Source: Futiania mangrovi
GTDB lineage: Bacteria; Pseudomonadota; Alphaproteobacteria; Futianiales; Futianiaceae
Direction: 5' to 3'
DNA: 64,000 bases
Assembly: GCF_024158125.1 (NCBI RefSeq)
Contig: NZ_JAMZFT010000002.1
Span: 806,001 to 870,000 of the forward strand
Positions 17,195 through 25,472 of the stretch are shown here, piece by piece; the stretch's first letter is position 1, and every line of letters begins with the position of its first letter. A model generated the notes under the pieces. That model searched no databases. It was not told the origin of the DNA and saw nothing but the letters and a program-made list of their open reading frames with translations. The position numbers and the translations under genes are program-made.

Positions 17195-18051
17195 GGCGGG
17201 CGGGCGCCATCGCGGGGCTTCTCGCCGCGCTGGCGCTCGCGGCGGGCATGGAGGCTGCGCGCGCAGGCGACGCGCCCGGGCGTGTCGTCTCCATGAACGT
17301 GTGTACCGACCAGCTTGCCTTGCTGGTCGCGGCACCCGGCCAGGTGGTCTCCGTCTCCGCCCTCTCGCACGATCCGGCGGCGAGCATGATGACGGCGGAA
17401 GCCGCAGCGATCCCGGCGAATTCGGGCCAGGCGGAGGACGTCTATTTGCTGCGGCCCGACCTCGTGCTGACCGGCAGCTTCAGCACCCGCAGCGCGACCG
17501 TGCTGCTGCGGCGGCTGGGCGTGGAAGTGGCGGAGTTCGCGCCCGCCGACAGCCTCGCCGACATCCGCGCCAATATCGCGCGCATCGGCGATCTGCTGGG
17601 CCGGAACGCGCGCGCGGCCGAGGTCGTCGCAGCCTTCGACGCGGAGGTGGCGCGCATCGCCGCAGGCGTTGCGGGTGGGGGTCCGCGCGCGGCGACGTGG
17701 GAGGCGAACGGATTTGCCCGCGGGCGCGGCACGCTGGAGGGTGAGATCGTCGCGCGCGCCGGGTTCCGCAACATCGCGGCGGAGCTTGGGTACGCAGGGC
17801 CCGTGCGCCTGCCGCTCGAAACCCTCGTCATGGAGGCGCCCGACGCGCTGATCGTTAGCGACCGCTGGCGCGAGACGCCGGCGCTCGCGCTGCAGGTGCT
17901 CGATCATCCCGCCATCCGGCGCGGATTGACGGATGCGCACAGGGTGCCCGCGCCCGGGCGGCTCTGGGCCTGCGGGACGCCGCACGTGACGCAGGCGCTT
18001 GGCCGGCTTGCCGCCGCCGCAACCCGGATCGGCGGGGAGGGACGGCGATGA
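17191..18051 (+). CDS. btuF: Cobalamin ABC transporter periplasmic binding protein
   Basis: Periplasmic protein delivering B12 to the BtuCD importer. The 286 residues have a cleavable signal peptide (residues 1-25, cleavage after AARA) and the two-lobed type III binding fold: RVVSMNVCTDQLALLV at the start of lobe one, the EDVYLLRPDLVLTG segment, a long linking helix around 110-150, and lobe two. It overlaps both btuB and btuC by 4 bases (ATGA), so it is translated with them. Confidence 0.9.
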   Translation: MRRAGAIAGLLAALALAAGMEAARAGDAPGRVVSMNVCTDQLALLVAAPGQVVSVSALSHDPAASMMTAEAAAIPANSGQAEDVYLLRPDLVLTGSFSTRSATVLLRRLGVEVAEFAPADSLADIRANIARIGDLLGRNARAAEVVAAFDAEVARIAAGVAGGGPRAATWEANGFARGRGTLEGEIVARAGFRNIAAELGYAGPVRLPLETLVMEAPDALIVSDRWRETPALALQVLDHPAIRRGLTDAHRVPAPGRLWACGTPHVTQALGRLAAAATRIGGEGRR

Positions 18052-19052
18052 GCCGCCCGGCCCCCCTCTCTGCCGTGATCGCGGGGCTCTGCATCCTGGT
18101 CGCGGTGCTGTTCGCGGCCTCGCTGCTGACGGGGCCTGCGGGGTTCGGCGCGGCGGAGGGGCTTCGCGCCCTGTTCGCCGAAGGTGACACGCCCGCGGCC
18201 ATCGTCATGCAGGAAATCCGCCTGCCACGCGCGCTGCTGGGCCTGCTGATCGGCGCGATCCTGGGGCTGTCGGGCGCGGTGCTGCAGGGTCTTTTGCGCA
18301 ATCCGCTGGCCGAGCCGGGGATCGTCGGCGTAACCTCGACCGCCTCGCTGGGTGCGGTCGTCGCCATCTACACCGGCCTGTCGGCGAGTTTCGCGCTGGC
18401 GCTGCCGCTGATGGCGATGGGCGGCGCGCTGGCGGCGGTGGTGCTGATCGGTGTGCTGGCGGCGCGGTCGCGCGACACGCTCACGGTCATCCTTGCGGGC
18501 GTGGCGGTCACGACGCTTGCGGGCGCGCTTACCTCGCTTGCGCTGAATCTCGCGCCCAATCCCTTCGCGGCGCTGGAGATCGTGTTCTGGATGCTGGGTT
18601 CGCTTGCCGACCGCAGCGTGGAGCATGTGCACCTTGCCGCCCCCTTCATCCTCGCGGGCGGGGCGATCCTGCTGCTCTCGGGCCGCGCGCTCGACGCGCT
18701 CAGCCTGGGAGAGGACGTGGCCCGAACCCTCGGCGTCGACATGGGCCGTGCGCGGGCCATGGCGATTGCGGGCACGGCGCTGGGTGTGGGCGCGGCGACG
18801 GCGGTCGCGGGGGCCATCGGCTTCGTCGGCTTGGTCGTGCCGCACCTGCTGCGCCCGCTGGTCGGCGCGCGGCCGAGCCGGTTGCTGGTGCCAAGTGCGC
18901 TGGGCGGGGCGGCACTGCTGCTGGCCGCCGACGTCGCGGTCCGGGTGATCCTGCCCGCGCGCGACCTCAAGCTCGGCGTTCTGACGGCGCTGGTGGGCGT
19001 GCCCTTCTTCTTCGCGCTGGTCCTGCGCACGCGGCGGGAGGGGCTGGCATGA
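18048..19052 (+). CDS. btuC: Cobalamin ABC transporter permease
   Basis: FecCD/BtuC-type inner-membrane permease with about ten helices in 334 residues. Diagnostic segments are EIRLPRALLGLLIGAILGLSG near residues 54-74, the LLRNPLAEPGIVGV loop that contacts the ATPase, and GFVGLVVPHLLRPLVG in the second half. Translationally coupled to btuF and btuD by ATGA overlaps. Confidence 0.93.
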   Translation: MSRPAPLSAVIAGLCILVAVLFAASLLTGPAGFGAAEGLRALFAEGDTPAAIVMQEIRLPRALLGLLIGAILGLSGAVLQGLLRNPLAEPGIVGVTSTASLGAVVAIYTGLSASFALALPLMAMGGALAAVVLIGVLAARSRDTLTVILAGVAVTTLAGALTSLALNLAPNPFAALEIVFWMLGSLADRSVEHVHLAAPFILAGGAILLLSGRALDALSLGEDVARTLGVDMGRARAMAIAGTALGVGAATAVAGAIGFVGLVVPHLLRPLVGARPSRLLVPSALGGAALLLAADVAVRVILPARDLKLGVLTALVGVPFFFALVLRTRREGLA

Positions 19053-19822
19053 GCGCGCTGGCCGTCGCCGATCTCCAGGTCCGGCTGGGTGGGACGCTCG
19101 TCCTGCGGGGCGTGTCCTTCGCGGCGGAGGCGCCCCAACTCGTCGGTCTCGTCGGGCCGAACGGGGCGGGCAAGTCGACGCTGCTGCGGGCGCTCGCCGG
19201 GCTCCAGGTGCCGGACACGGGCGGCATTGCACTGGGCGGCACGCCGCTTGCGCGCCTGTCGGCAGCGGAGCGGGCGCGCGCCATTGCCTATCTTCCGCAA
19301 GCGCGGCTGGCGCACTGGCCGCTCACGGCGGGCGAGGTGGTGATGCTCGGCCGTCATCCGCACCGCAGCGCGTTCGCGGCCCCGTCGGCAGCAGACCGGG
19401 CGGCCGTGGCGCGTGCCATGGATGAGATGGGCGTCGCCACCTTCGCCAATCGGACCATGAATACGCTCTCGGGCGGGGAGGCGTGCCGGGTGCAGATCGC
19501 ACGCACGCTGGCACAGGAGGCTTTGCTCCTGCTTGCCGACGAGCCGACCGCCGCGCTCGACCCCGCGCACCAGATCGGCGTGATGAGTGCCTTGCAGGGG
19601 ATCGCGCGGCAGGGGCGGCTGGTGCTGGTGACGCTGCACGATCTGGCGCTCGCGGCGCGCTGGTGCGACCGCGTGCTCGTGCTGGACCGCGGCGCGCTGG
19701 TGGCGGACGGCGCGCCGGGCGAGGTGCTCGACGACGGGCTGCTGCGCCGTGTCTACGGTGTCGCTGCCGCGCAGATCGAGGAGGACGGACGGCGCGTGCC
19801 CGTGCCCGTCCGCCTGGTGTGA
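19049..19822 (+). CDS. btuD: Cobalamin ABC transporter ATPase
   Basis: ATP-binding subunit of the B12 importer. The 257 residues carry Walker A GPNGAGKST near residues 36-44, signature LSGGEACRVQIART (normally LSGGE followed by a basic or Gln residue; the Ala-Cys here is unusual), Walker B LLLADEPTAALD and the H-loop TLHDL. Overlaps btuC by 4 bases and is followed 5 bases later by the TonB gene. Confidence 0.92.
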   Translation: MSALAVADLQVRLGGTLVLRGVSFAAEAPQLVGLVGPNGAGKSTLLRALAGLQVPDTGGIALGGTPLARLSAAERARAIAYLPQARLAHWPLTAGEVVMLGRHPHRSAFAAPSAADRAAVARAMDEMGVATFANRTMNTLSGGEACRVQIARTLAQEALLLLADEPTAALDPAHQIGVMSALQGIARQGRLVLVTLHDLALAARWCDRVLVLDRGALVADGAPGEVLDDGLLRRVYGVAAAQIEEDGRRVPVPVRLV

Positions 19823-19827
19823 CGGCG

Positions 19828-20820
19828 ATGCTGCGCGCAGGCCTCTTCACGGGATTGTCGGGTGCGGCCCATGTGGCCGTCATCGCCTGGCTTGTGACCG
19901 GCACGCCGGGCGAGGTGCGGCCCGCCGGAACGGGGGCGGGCGGAGCGTCTCCGGCCATCGGCGTGGAGCTGGTGCTCGGTCCCGCGATGCGCGCGCCGCT
20001 GCGTGCCGCGCCGGTTTCCGCAGCCGCGCCCCTCGCGGACGTCGTCGTCGCGCCGCCCGCCGCCGAGGCCCGTCCGCCCGCGTCGGCCGTCGGGGCCGTC
20101 GCCGCGCCGTCAGAAACGCCCCTGGCCCGACCGGTAGAGAGCGCCCGTGAGGCGCGCGAGGCCGTGGCCGTGGCGGACGCTGCGGAAACCCCTGTACCGG
20201 ATGCGCCGCACGGTCTCGCCGCCAGCACGCCCGTGCCCCTCGTCATGGCCGCGCTGGTCGTCGAGGAGCCGCAGCGTACGGAGCGGCTTCACCGGCAGGC
20301 GGCGCAGACGGCGCGGCTGATGCCGCCCCCCTCGCCCCCCCCTGCGCCGCCCCCTGCGCCGCCCCCTGCGCAGCAGGCGCGTGCCGGGACGGCGCCGAAG
20401 GTGCCAGAGGAACCCGCCCCCCTCCCGTCCTCGCCGGAAGCGCGGTCCCAAGCGGCCAGCGAAGGGACGCAGGTAGCCACGCAGCCCGCCGCAACGGGTG
20501 CGCAGGCGGGCGCAGGCCGGTCCGCAGGCATGGGCGGGGCCGGTGGCGAGGATCTGCACGCGGCCTATGCCCGGGCCCTGCGGGCCGCGATCGAACGGCA
20601 AAGGCCGCCCACGGCGGGTGCGCGCGGCACGGTCGTGGTGCGCTTCACGCTGACCCCGTCGGGCGCGCTCGGTGCGCTGGAGATCGCCCGGTCCAGCGGG
20701 CGGCCGCAACTCGACGGTGCGACGCGGCGGGCCGTTGAAGGCGCTGCGCCCTTCGCCAGGCCGCCGGCGGAGGTCGCCGCGCAGGGGCTGAACTTCACCA
20801 TCGCGTTCCAGTATCGCTAG
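19828..20820 (+). CDS. tonB: TonB-family energy transducer dedicated to the B12 system
   Basis: Couples the inner-membrane proton gradient to the outer-membrane receptor. The 330-residue protein begins with a single helix containing the functional SxxxH motif (Ser11 to His15, SGAAH), then a long Ala/Pro-rich periplasmic arm with a run of PPPAP units encoded by a tandem 12-base repeat at 20341-20370, and a C-terminal TonB domain (about 245-330) with [16 protein letters not shown] 19828 starts at the helix. ExbB and ExbD are not in the window and must be encoded elsewhere. Last gene of the riboswitch operon. Confidence 0.9.
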   Translation: MLRAGLFTGLSGAAHVAVIAWLVTGTPGEVRPAGTGAGGASPAIGVELVLGPAMRAPLRAAPVSAAAPLADVVVAPPAAEARPPASAVGAVAAPSETPLARPVESAREAREAVAVADAAETPVPDAPHGLAASTPVPLVMAALVVEEPQRTERLHRQAAQTARLMPPPSPPPAPPPAPPPAQQARAGTAPKVPEEPAPLPSSPEARSQAASEGTQVATQPAATGAQAGAGRSAGMGGAGGEDLHAAYARALRAAIERQRPPTAGARGTVVVRFTLTPSGALGALEIARSSGRPQLDGATRRAVEGAAPFARPPAEVAAQGLNFTIAFQYR

Positions 20821-20890
20821 GCCGCAGGAACACCCATCCGGCGGCCCGCGTTACCCCTTCGTCATTCCATACGACAGAAGGGACCGCCCC

Positions 20891-21103
20891 ATGAGCGACA
20901 ATGTCTACAAGGTCGTCGAAGTCGTCGGCTCGTCCAGCGACAGCATCGAGGATGCCGTGAACAAGGGCATCGCCCGGGCGTCGAAGACGCTGAAGAACCT
21001 TCGCTGGTTCGAGGTGGTGGAGACGCGCGGCCACATCGAGGGCGGCCGCGTCGCGCACTACCAGGTGCGCCTGCAGATCGGCTTCACGCTCGACGACGTC
21101 TGA
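20891..21103 (+). CDS. Dodecin flavin-binding protein
   Basis: Small dodecameric protein that stores or buffers flavins. The 70-residue length and sequence are typical: [22 protein letters not shown], the flavin-stacking Trp in LRWFEV (Trp39) and the [15 protein letters not shown] beta strand. A strong ribosome site AGAAGGGA lies at 20876-20883. Monocistronic as far as can be seen. Confidence 0.94.
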   Translation: MSDNVYKVVEVVGSSSDSIEDAVNKGIARASKTLKNLRWFEVVETRGHIEGGRVAHYQVRLQIGFTLDDV

Positions 21104-21344
21104 GGTCTTCGCGCCCGCGCACGCAGATGCATGCGGCTGGTTCCGGCCTGCCATGCGCGGCTGCGTGCGGGTACCGACAGGATTGACGCCTCGTCCGGCA
21201 ATCTGGAAGGGTCGCTGCGGGTCCGGCGGCCCTTTCGTTCTGCGTGGTGCCAGGTTGGCGCGCCGCCGTCCCGTTCACCGGCAGGGCGGGGGCTTCGGGC
21301 GCTGCGTCCTGCACGCCAACGGCAAGAAAAGGAACTCATCGGAC

Positions 21345-21728
21345 ATGGATCGGGAAACCTACGACAAGGGCCTGGAAATCCGCCGCTCGGTGCTCGGCGC
21401 GGAATATGTGGACGCGTCGATCAACAACGCCGACGACTTCACCCGCGACCTGCAGGACCTGGTCACGACCTATTGCTGGGGGGCGGTGTGGGGGCGTCCG
21501 GGCCTCGACAAGCGCACGCGCTCCTTCCTGAACCTCGCGATGATCAGCGCGCTGAACCGCCCGCACGAACTGAAGCTGCACATCCGCGGCGCGCTCAACA
21601 ACGGCATCACCCGCGACGAGATCAAGGAGGTGCTGCTGCAGGTCGGCATCTATTGCGGCGTGCCCGCCTCCATCGACAGCTTCCGCGTCGCCCGCGCCGT
21701 GTTCGAGGAAGAAGATGCCAAGGCATGA
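21345..21728 (+). CDS. Carboxymuconolactone decarboxylase family protein
   Basis: AhpD-fold protein similar to 4-carboxymuconolactone decarboxylase (PcaC). The 127 residues include the helix with TTYCWGAVWGRPGLD and the conserved ALNRPHELKLHIRGALNNG segment that forms the PcaC active site. Start ATG 21345 follows AAAGGAA. The gene ends inside the next one (14-base overlap), so it belongs to a three-gene unit with an NAD-dependent beta-hydroxyacid dehydrogenase and a metallo-hydrolase. Other pca genes are absent, so protocatechuate breakdown is not shown. Confidence 0.85.
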   Translation: MDRETYDKGLEIRRSVLGAEYVDASINNADDFTRDLQDLVTTYCWGAVWGRPGLDKRTRSFLNLAMISALNRPHELKLHIRGALNNGITRDEIKEVLLQVGIYCGVPASIDSFRVARAVFEEEDAKA

Positions 21729-22626
21729 CCGGGACGCCGGTCCGGTCGTCGGGCTGATCGGCCTCGGCAACATGGGTGCGCCCATGGCGGCGCACCTGAA
21801 GGGCGTGGTGGGCGAGCTGCGCCTCTTCGACGCGCGTGCCGAAGTGACCGCACGGGTCGCGGAGGAGACGGGCGGGCGCGCGACGGCCTCGCTGGCGGAG
21901 CTTGGCCGGGGCGCGGACATCGTCATCACCATGCTGCCGAACGCCGACGTCGTGCGGGCAGTGGTGCTGGGCGAGGGGGGCGAGGCGCTGGCCGATGCGC
22001 TTGCGCCCGGGGCCATTGTCGTGGACATGAGTTCCTCCTTCCCGCCCGCGACGAAGGAGTTGGGGGCGGCGCTGAAGGCGCGCGGCATCGTGCTGCTGGA
22101 TGCGCCCGTTTCCGGCGGTGTGCGCAAGGCGGTCGCGGGCACGCTCGCCATCATGCTGGGCGGCGACGATGCGGCGGCACTGGTTCGCGCCGAGCCGGTG
22201 CTCGCCTCCATGGGCAAGATCTTCCGCACGGGGCCGCTGGGGTCGGGCCACGCGATCAAGGCGCTCAACAATTTCGTCTCGGCGGCGGGTCTCGCCGCGG
22301 CGGCGGAGGCGGTGATCGTGGGGGAGAAATTCGGCCTCGACCCGGGCGTGATCGTGGACGTACTCAACGCCTCCACGGGGCGGAACAACTCCACGGAAGT
22401 GAAGATGCACCAGTTCGTGCTGAACCGGGCCTTCAACTCCGGATTCGCACTCGACCTCATGGCGAAGGACATCAAGGCCGCCGCCGACCTCGCCGAGGGG
22501 CTGGGGCTGGAGATGCCCAACCTCGCGGCGGCCGCCGCCCTGTGGCGGCAGGCGCAAGGCGCACTGGGCAAGGGGGCCGACCATACGGAGATTGCCCGAT
22601 ACCTCGCCCCGCGCGAGGATGGCTGA
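21715..22626 (+). CDS. 3-hydroxyisobutyrate dehydrogenase-like NAD(P) oxidoreductase
   Basis: Beta-hydroxyacid dehydrogenase family enzyme. The 303 residues have the Rossmann motif GLIGLGNMG at 13-21, the substrate-binding loop DAPVSGG at about 126-132, the catalytic lysine in GHAIKALNN at about 182, and the cofactor-side segment KDIKAAADLAE. Could act on 3-hydroxyisobutyrate, tartronate semialdehyde or glyoxylate-like substrates; the sequence does not decide. It overlaps the preceding decarboxylase-like gene by 14 bases. Confidence 0.9.
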   Translation: MPRHDRDAGPVVGLIGLGNMGAPMAAHLKGVVGELRLFDARAEVTARVAEETGGRATASLAELGRGADIVITMLPNADVVRAVVLGEGGEALADALAPGAIVVDMSSSFPPATKELGAALKARGIVLLDAPVSGGVRKAVAGTLAIMLGGDDAAALVRAEPVLASMGKIFRTGPLGSGHAIKALNNFVSAAGLAAAAEAVIVGEKFGLDPGVIVDVLNASTGRNNSTEVKMHQFVLNRAFNSGFALDLMAKDIKAAADLAEGLGLEMPNLAAAAALWRQAQGALGKGADHTEIARYLAPREDG

Positions 22627-22662
22627 CGGCGAACGAACAAGACGGCCGGGAGGGATGCGGGA

Positions 22663-23472
22663 ATGAGCGAAACCTACGATGTCTACGCGGTCCAGTATGC
22701 GCGCTCGCAGCGCCCGTCGCGCGATTTCTTCATGTACAAGGACCCCCACGACGGCCCCCTGCCGATCTTCTACTACGTCTGGCTGATCCGGAACGCGGAC
22801 CGCGCCATCGTCGTCGACATGGGCTTCAGCGCCGAGATGGGGAAGAAGCGGAGCCGCGAGTTCCTGCGCTGTCCGGGCGAGGGATTGCGCGTCCTGGGCG
22901 TCGATCCGGCCGAGGTCGAGACCGTCGTCGTCACCCACATGCATTACGACCACGCCGGCAATGTTCCGCTGTTTCCCAGGGCGACCTTCGTGCTGCAGGA
23001 CGCGGAGATGCAGTTCGCCACGGGACGGGACATGCGCCACAAGCCCATGCGCATGGCTTTCGAGGTGGAGGACGTGGTCGATCTCGTCCGGCGCAATTTC
23101 GAGGGGCGGGTGCGCTTCGTGAACGGCATGGAGGAGATCGCGCCCGGCGTCTGCGTGCATCACGTCGGCGGGCATACGCGCGGCCTGCAGGCGGTGAGCG
23201 TGGAGACGGCGCGCGGGCGGCTGGTGCTCGCCTCCGACGCGGTGCACTTCTTCGAGAACATGACGGAGACCAACCCGTTCCCGATCGTCGCCGACGTCGG
23301 CCACATGTTCGACGGCTACGAGCGGCTGCTCAGGCTCGCTGGCGATCCCGACCGGCTGATTCCGGGCCATGACCCGCTGGTGGCCGAGCTTTATCCGGTG
23401 GCTGCGGGCGACCCCATGATCTTTGAGTTGAGCAAGACCCCGCTGCGGCCCTCGCCGCTCTCAGGCCGCTAG
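22663..23472 (+). CDS. N-acyl homoserine lactonase family metallo-hydrolase
   Basis: Metallo-beta-lactamase-fold hydrolase of the AttM/AiiA lactonase group. The 269 residues hold the metal site HMHYDH (His92, His94, Asp96, His97), a further His in GGHTRG, Asp in LASDAV and the final His in IPGHDP. In this operon, with a decarboxylase-like and a dehydrogenase gene, it may open a catabolic lactone rather than a quorum signal. Its last 12 bases overlap the convergent SulP gene. Confidence 0.85.
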   Translation: MSETYDVYAVQYARSQRPSRDFFMYKDPHDGPLPIFYYVWLIRNADRAIVVDMGFSAEMGKKRSREFLRCPGEGLRVLGVDPAEVETVVVTHMHYDHAGNVPLFPRATFVLQDAEMQFATGRDMRHKPMRMAFEVEDVVDLVRRNFEGRVRFVNGMEEIAPGVCVHHVGGHTRGLQAVSVETARGRLVLASDAVHFFENMTETNPFPIVADVGHMFDGYERLLRLAGDPDRLIPGHDPLVAELYPVAAGDPMIFELSKTPLRPSPLSGR

Positions 23473-25191
23473 GCTTCGGGCGCGGGCAACGGCCTCCTCA
23501 GCCGTGGCCGCGAAGTTCGCGAGCGGCGGTGCGACCCCGTGCGCGGCAAGCGCGCGCACCACCGTGGGCGACGCGCCCGCGATGAAGAGGCGCACGTCCG
23601 CGCGGCGCGTCTTGTGCGCCAGCCCTTCCATCGTGTGCGCGGCGGTCGAATCGAGGAAAGGCACCGCCGACATGTCGATGACGAGCGCCTTGTGCGTGTC
23701 CGCGATCCGGTCGAGCACCGAGCCGACCGACGCCGCCGCGCCGAAGAAGAACGCGCCCGTGATGCGGTAGACGACCACGTCGGGGTCGCTCGCCGCGCCC
23801 GCCTCGTAGGCGGTGCGCTGATCGGGCGTGCCGTCGGCCACGTCCTCGGCGACGAAGGGGGGCGCGGCCTCGACCGCCGTTGCCTGCGACATGCGGTGGA
23901 TGAACAGGACCGAGCCCAGCGCAAAGCCGACCACGATCGCCTCGGTCAGGTCGCGGAAGACCGTCAGCAGGAAGGTGACGGCGAGCACGAGCGCCTCGCC
24001 GCGCGAGGCGCGCAGGATGGTGGCGATGGCCTCGCGCTCCACCATGTTCCAGGCGACGATGGCCAGCACGCCCGCCAGCGCGGCCAGCGGGATGAAGCTC
24101 GCAAGCGGCGCGGCGACCAGCACGAAGGCGAGCAGGAACAGCGCGTGCAGGATGCCCGCGACCGGCCCGTGGGCGCCTGCCCGCACATTGGTTGCCGTGC
24201 GCGCGATGGTGCCGGTGACGCAGAAGCCGCCGAACAGCGCCGCGCCGATGTTGGCCGCGCCCTGCGCGACAAGCTCGCAGTTCGAGCGGTGGCGGCGGCC
24301 CGTCATGCCGTCCGCGACGACGGCGGAGAGCAGGGATTCGATGGCGCCCAGCAGGGTGAAGGCGATGGCGCTCGGCAGCACGGCTTGAACCTTGGCGAGC
24401 GTGATCTCGGGCAGTGTGGGCAAGGGCAGGCCCGCCGGTATGCCTCCGAACGCGCTGCCGATCGTCGCCACCGGAAGATCGAGGCCCCATGTCGCAAGCG
24501 CGCCTGTCGCGACGGCGATCAGCATGCCGGGCCAGTGCGGGCGCGCCCGCTTCAGGCCAGCGATCAGCGCGGTGGTGAGGGCCGCAACGGCGACGGTCGG
24601 GATGTCTGCCGTCGGTGCCGCAGACCAGAGCGCGGGCAGCTTCTCGAGCAGCGGTCCCGGTTCGGAACCCGGCAGCGTCAGGCCGAACAGCGCCCGGATC
24701 TGGCTTGCGAAGATGATGACGGCGATGCCCGCGGTGAAGCCGACCGTCACGGGATAGGGGATGAACTTGATGTAGGTGCCGAGCCGCGCGAAGCCGACCG
24801 CGACCAGGAACAGGCCGGACATGAGCGTCGCAAGGATCAGCCCGTCGAGCCCGTGCATCTGCACGGTGCCGAGGACGAGAACGATGAAGGCGCCCGCGGG
24901 GCCGCCGATCTGGAACCGGCTGCCGCCCAGAACCGAGACGAGAAAGCCGCCGACGATGGCCGTGTAGATGCCGCGGTCGGGCGAGAGACCCGACGCGATG
25001 GCGATCGCCATCGAGAGCGGCAGTGCCACGATGGCGACCGTCAGGCCGGCAATGGCGTCGGCGCGGAGCTGCGCGAGACCGTAGCCCTCCCTCAGCACCG
25101 TCACGAGCTTGGGTGTGAAGAGATCACGGAATCCGGGAGCGTCCGCGGGGTGAGCGGGTCGTGAGGCAGCGCCTCGCGTAACGGTCGTCAT
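23461..25191 (-). CDS. SulP family anion permease with STAS domain
   Basis: Inner-membrane transporter for sulfate, bicarbonate or a dicarboxylate. The 576-residue protein has 10-14 helices from about residue 35 to 425, starting with the family motif DAIAGLTVAIVALPLSMAIAIASGLSP, and a cytoplasmic STAS domain from about 455 to the end (ALVIDMSAVPFLDSTAAHTM). ATG 25191 is chosen as the first start before the conserved region; the open frame continues upstream without family similarity. Its 3' end overlaps the lactonase-like gene by 12 bases on the other strand. Substrate unknown. Confidence 0.9.
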   Translation of the reverse strand: MTTVTRGAASRPAHPADAPGFRDLFTPKLVTVLREGYGLAQLRADAIAGLTVAIVALPLSMAIAIASGLSPDRGIYTAIVGGFLVSVLGGSRFQIGGPAGAFIVLVLGTVQMHGLDGLILATLMSGLFLVAVGFARLGTYIKFIPYPVTVGFTAGIAVIIFASQIRALFGLTLPGSEPGPLLEKLPALWSAAPTADIPTVAVAALTTALIAGLKRARPHWPGMLIAVATGALATWGLDLPVATIGSAFGGIPAGLPLPTLPEITLAKVQAVLPSAIAFTLLGAIESLLSAVVADGMTGRRHRSNCELVAQGAANIGAALFGGFCVTGTIARTATNVRAGAHGPVAGILHALFLLAFVLVAAPLASFIPLAALAGVLAIVAWNMVEREAIATILRASRGEALVLAVTFLLTVFRDLTEAIVVGFALGSVLFIHRMSQATAVEAAPPFVAEDVADGTPDQRTAYEAGAASDPDVVVYRITGAFFFGAAASVGSVLDRIADTHKALVIDMSAVPFLDSTAAHTMEGLAHKTRRADVRLFIAGASPTVVRALAAHGVAPPLANFAATAEEAVARARSLAA

Positions 25192-25472
25192 GGTGCGCAG
25201 CAGCCCCTTTCGGGTGCGCGGCGGGGGCGTCGGCTGAATCCGGCGTCGCCGTCGGCTTCGGTTCCAGGGAGCGCGGGCCGTCTGCAAGCGACGGAAAAAA
25301 ATGGGCCGGGCGGCTACCCGCGCATTCAGCGGTGCGCATATTAACGGGGCGGACGGTGGCGGTCGAGCGGTCGGGCCGTGCGTCAGCCATGCAGCCGCGA
25401 AGCGGCCGCTTTGCGCACGCCGCGATTTGTGGCAGCGTCCTTGTCCGGACCAATCAGCGAGGGCCTTCGAGC

